Of a stretch of 64,000 bases of DNA, positions 62,603 through 64,000 are shown piece by piece. The translations under genes and the position numbers were made by a program. Source of the DNA: Brumimicrobium sp051745635 (GTDB lineage: Bacteria > Bacteroidota > Bacteroidia > Flavobacteriales_D > Crocinitomicaceae); NCBI GenBank assembly GCA_051745635.1, contig JBNJEH010000007.1, forward strand, positions 7,624 through 71,623, written 5' to 3'. The notes beneath the pieces were generated by a model, which made no database searches, was not told the DNA's origin, and saw only the letters and a list, made by a program, of their open reading frames with translations. How positions within the stretch are numbered: position 1 is the first letter of the stretch; the number at the start of each line of letters is the position of its first letter.

Positions 62603-63739
62603 ATGAATGAAAAAAAAGAAGCACAAAGAAGCGAGCGAAAGAGTAAGCTGGTCAAATGGCTCAAACTCTTACTGATATTGTTTTTATTCCTTCTCGGGTT
62701 AAAGTTAATGACCGTTGCCTTTTTTAATATCGGTGGCGATTATACCCGGGAATTAATCGTTGAATATACGAAACACCCTATTGTAGCGCTTTTTATTGGG
62801 ATCTTCGCAACGGCAATTACGCAGTCGAGCAGCCTGACAACCTCCATCATCGTCGGGTTGGTGGCAACTGGTTTTTTCCCCGATATTGCTGTGGCTGTAC
62901 CTATCATCATGGGGGCCAATATTGGAACATCAGTAACCTCGACAATCGTTTCGCTGGCACACGTTGGACGCAACGATGAATTTCACAAGGCATTTTCTGC
63001 CGGCACACTGCACGATTTTTTCAATTTTACAGCGATTATTATCCTCTTACCATTAGAGTTGACGACTGGATTGATTTCGGAATCAGCGGTTTTTGTGTAT
63101 GACACAATTTTTTCCAGCTTTTCATTTTCGGAAGGGGGTGAATCTTCGAGTTATTCACTTTCTGCGTTCCTGAAGTATATTGCTTCGGCTATATACACTT
63201 TGTTTTGGTCGAGTTCGCTCATTGCGCTCATACTTTCTTTTGTTTTGCTCTTTGTGAGTTTAAGAAATCTCAGCTCGACGCTTAAAAAGCTCGTGATGAA
63301 CGGAAACAACAAAGAAAATTTTCAAAAGAAAATATTTGGACGTCAATACAGTTCTTTGTTTTGGGGAATGGGAATTACAGCATTGGTGCAATCGAGTTCA
63401 ATAACCACCTCGTTGACGGTACCGCTCGTGGCATCTAACCTGCTTACGCTGCGAAAGGCGCTTCCTTTCCTGATGGGGGCAAATATAGGCACGACGTTTA
63501 CGGCGTTAATCGCATCGTTTTCAACACCGAATGAAGCAGCCATTACTATTGCGCTGTGTCATTTGCTGTACAATGTTTTTGCCGTGAGCATGTTCCTTTT
63601 AATTCCTTTGTTACAATCCATGATCATTGGGGTGTCGGAACTATTGGGTAATTTGGTTCAAATGCGCAGGTGGTATGGTTTTGCCTACGTGCTTCTTTTC
63701 TTTTTCGGCTTGCCAATACTGCTCATTTATTTGAGTTAG
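62603..63739 (+). CDS. Na/Pi cotransporter family protein
   Basis: A 378-residue membrane protein of the NptA/PNaS family. Two inverted repeats carry the signature QSSS: FATAITQSSSLTTSIIVGLVATG near 72 and ALVQSSSITTSLTVPLVASN near 262. Each is followed by a MGANIGT motif (IIMGANIGTSVTS, FLMGANIGTTFTA). It has eight or more helices and, unlike many bacterial members, no C-terminal PhoU-like domain. It should import phosphate with sodium. Confidence 0.92.
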   Translation: MNEKKEAQRSERKSKLVKWLKLLLILFLFLLGLKLMTVAFFNIGGDYTRELIVEYTKHPIVALFIGIFATAITQSSSLTTSIIVGLVATGFFPDIAVAVPIIMGANIGTSVTSTIVSLAHVGRNDEFHKAFSAGTLHDFFNFTAIIILLPLELTTGLISESAVFVYDTIFSSFSFSEGGESSSYSLSAFLKYIASAIYTLFWSSSLIALILSFVLLFVSLRNLSSTLKKLVMNGNNKENFQKKIFGRQYSSLFWGMGITALVQSSSITTSLTVPLVASNLLTLRKALPFLMGANIGTTFTALIASFSTPNEAAITIALCHLLYNVFAVSMFLLIPLLQSMIIGVSELLGNLVQMRRWYGFAYVLLFFFGLPILLIYLS

Positions 63740-63781
63740 CGAGAAGGAAGTATACACACCACTTTTTGAAAATATTCATGG

Positions 63782-63852
63782 GGAAAGAAACCATTAAGAA
63801 GTTAAGGAACATTAAGATAGAACAACTTAATGCATCTTAATTCCTTAATGGT
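63782..63852 (+). repeat. Hairpin repeat, copy 1
   Basis: GGAAAGAAACCATTAAG opens a sequence that folds back: ACCATTAAGAAGTTAAG (63790-63806) is the imperfect complement of CTTAATTCCTTAATGGT (ending 63852), a 27-bp arm with a few mismatches. The opening part repeats at 63948. Confidence 0.7.
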
Positions 63853-63947
63853 GAGCTTATTATCAAAATAAGAGATCTTTTCTTATCAGTAAATTACGGA
63901 ATCAATTTCTTCACCAGTTGTTTTTGGAGCACGTTACGTTTAAAATA

Positions 63948-64000
63948 AGGAAAGAAACCATTAAGAAATTAAGGTTCATTAAGACAGAACAACTTAATGC
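63948..64000 (+). repeat. Hairpin repeat, copy 2, cut by the window edge
   Basis: GGAAAGAAACCATTAAG, TTAAGG-TCATTAAG and ACAGAACAACTTAATGC repeat copy 1 in the same orientation with a few changes. The second arm lies beyond the window. Confidence 0.65.

Noticed and set aside
1..64000. CRISPR arrays, complete insertion sequences, phage genes
   Set aside because: I found no spaced direct-repeat array with unique spacers, no transposase and no phage structural gene; the repeats seen are short intergenic elements.

Overview
The window comes from a Bacteroidota chromosome, most likely Flavobacteriales. The evidence is the type IX secretion (T9SS) type A sorting tails on two exported proteins, a CHU_C (gliding-motility type) domain, promoters of the Bacteroidota form TTG...TAnnTTTG, LytTR and HisKA_2 signalling proteins, and housekeeping genes of Bacteroidota type. 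Most of it is an ordinary core region: about 50 genes on both strands in short operons.

Layout. 0-9.8 kb: start of an outer-membrane protein, holB, a lysine-rich coiled-coil protein, a universal stress protein, and a ferritin gene followed by a 1298-residue propeller/adenylate cyclase/HD fusion. 10.3-16.3 kb: HisKA_2 histidine kinase, rnr, rpiB, a 700-bp AT-rich gap with DnaA-box-like words, a LytTR response regulator and an M23 peptidase. 16.3-20.3 kb: a TlpA-like lipoprotein, an ECF sigma factor overlapping a membrane protein with PKD and CHU_C domains, and a small outer-membrane protein. 20.3-24.6 kb: an accessory region with two small membrane proteins, a MazE/MazF-type and a Xre/RES-type toxin-antitoxin pair, several palindromic elements and about 1 kb of non-coding DNA ending at tRNA-Cys. 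24.6-33.8 kb: folB, gltX, then a five-gene run (DUF4175 protein, RsbW-like ATPase, ybeY, mnmG, methyltransferase).

34.7-43.1 kb: class Ia ribonucleotide reductase (nrdB-nrdA), comF, alkaline phosphatase, a DMT permease, an ArsC-like protein and fbp. 43.6-49.5 kb: a tight four-gene operon (Crp/Fnr regulator, ABC ATPase, ABC permease, Ppx/GppA) converging on metG. 49.6-54.5 kb: an S9 peptidase and a T9SS cargo protein. 54.5-55.7 kb: a non-coding interval with three related RNA-like units. 55.7-63.7 kb: lepA, a LysE-type exporter, a MORN-repeat protein, an MFS permease, a Kelch/T9SS protein and a Na/Pi symporter. The window ends in hairpin repeats.

The most interesting signals are non-coding. 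(1) Three units at 54.7-55.5 kb share an almost identical leader and a CCCG loop, while their hairpin stems differ completely in sequence yet stay paired; this looks like a small-RNA family. (2) Two parS-type ParB sites flank mnmG, which suggests that the origin-proximal segregation centre lies in or near this window. (3) A roughly 185-bp intergenic element occurs three times, with imperfect inverted ends and an internal hairpin. (4) The accessory genes at 20.5-22.5 kb are each followed by a palindromic element, an arrangement like that of integron cassettes.
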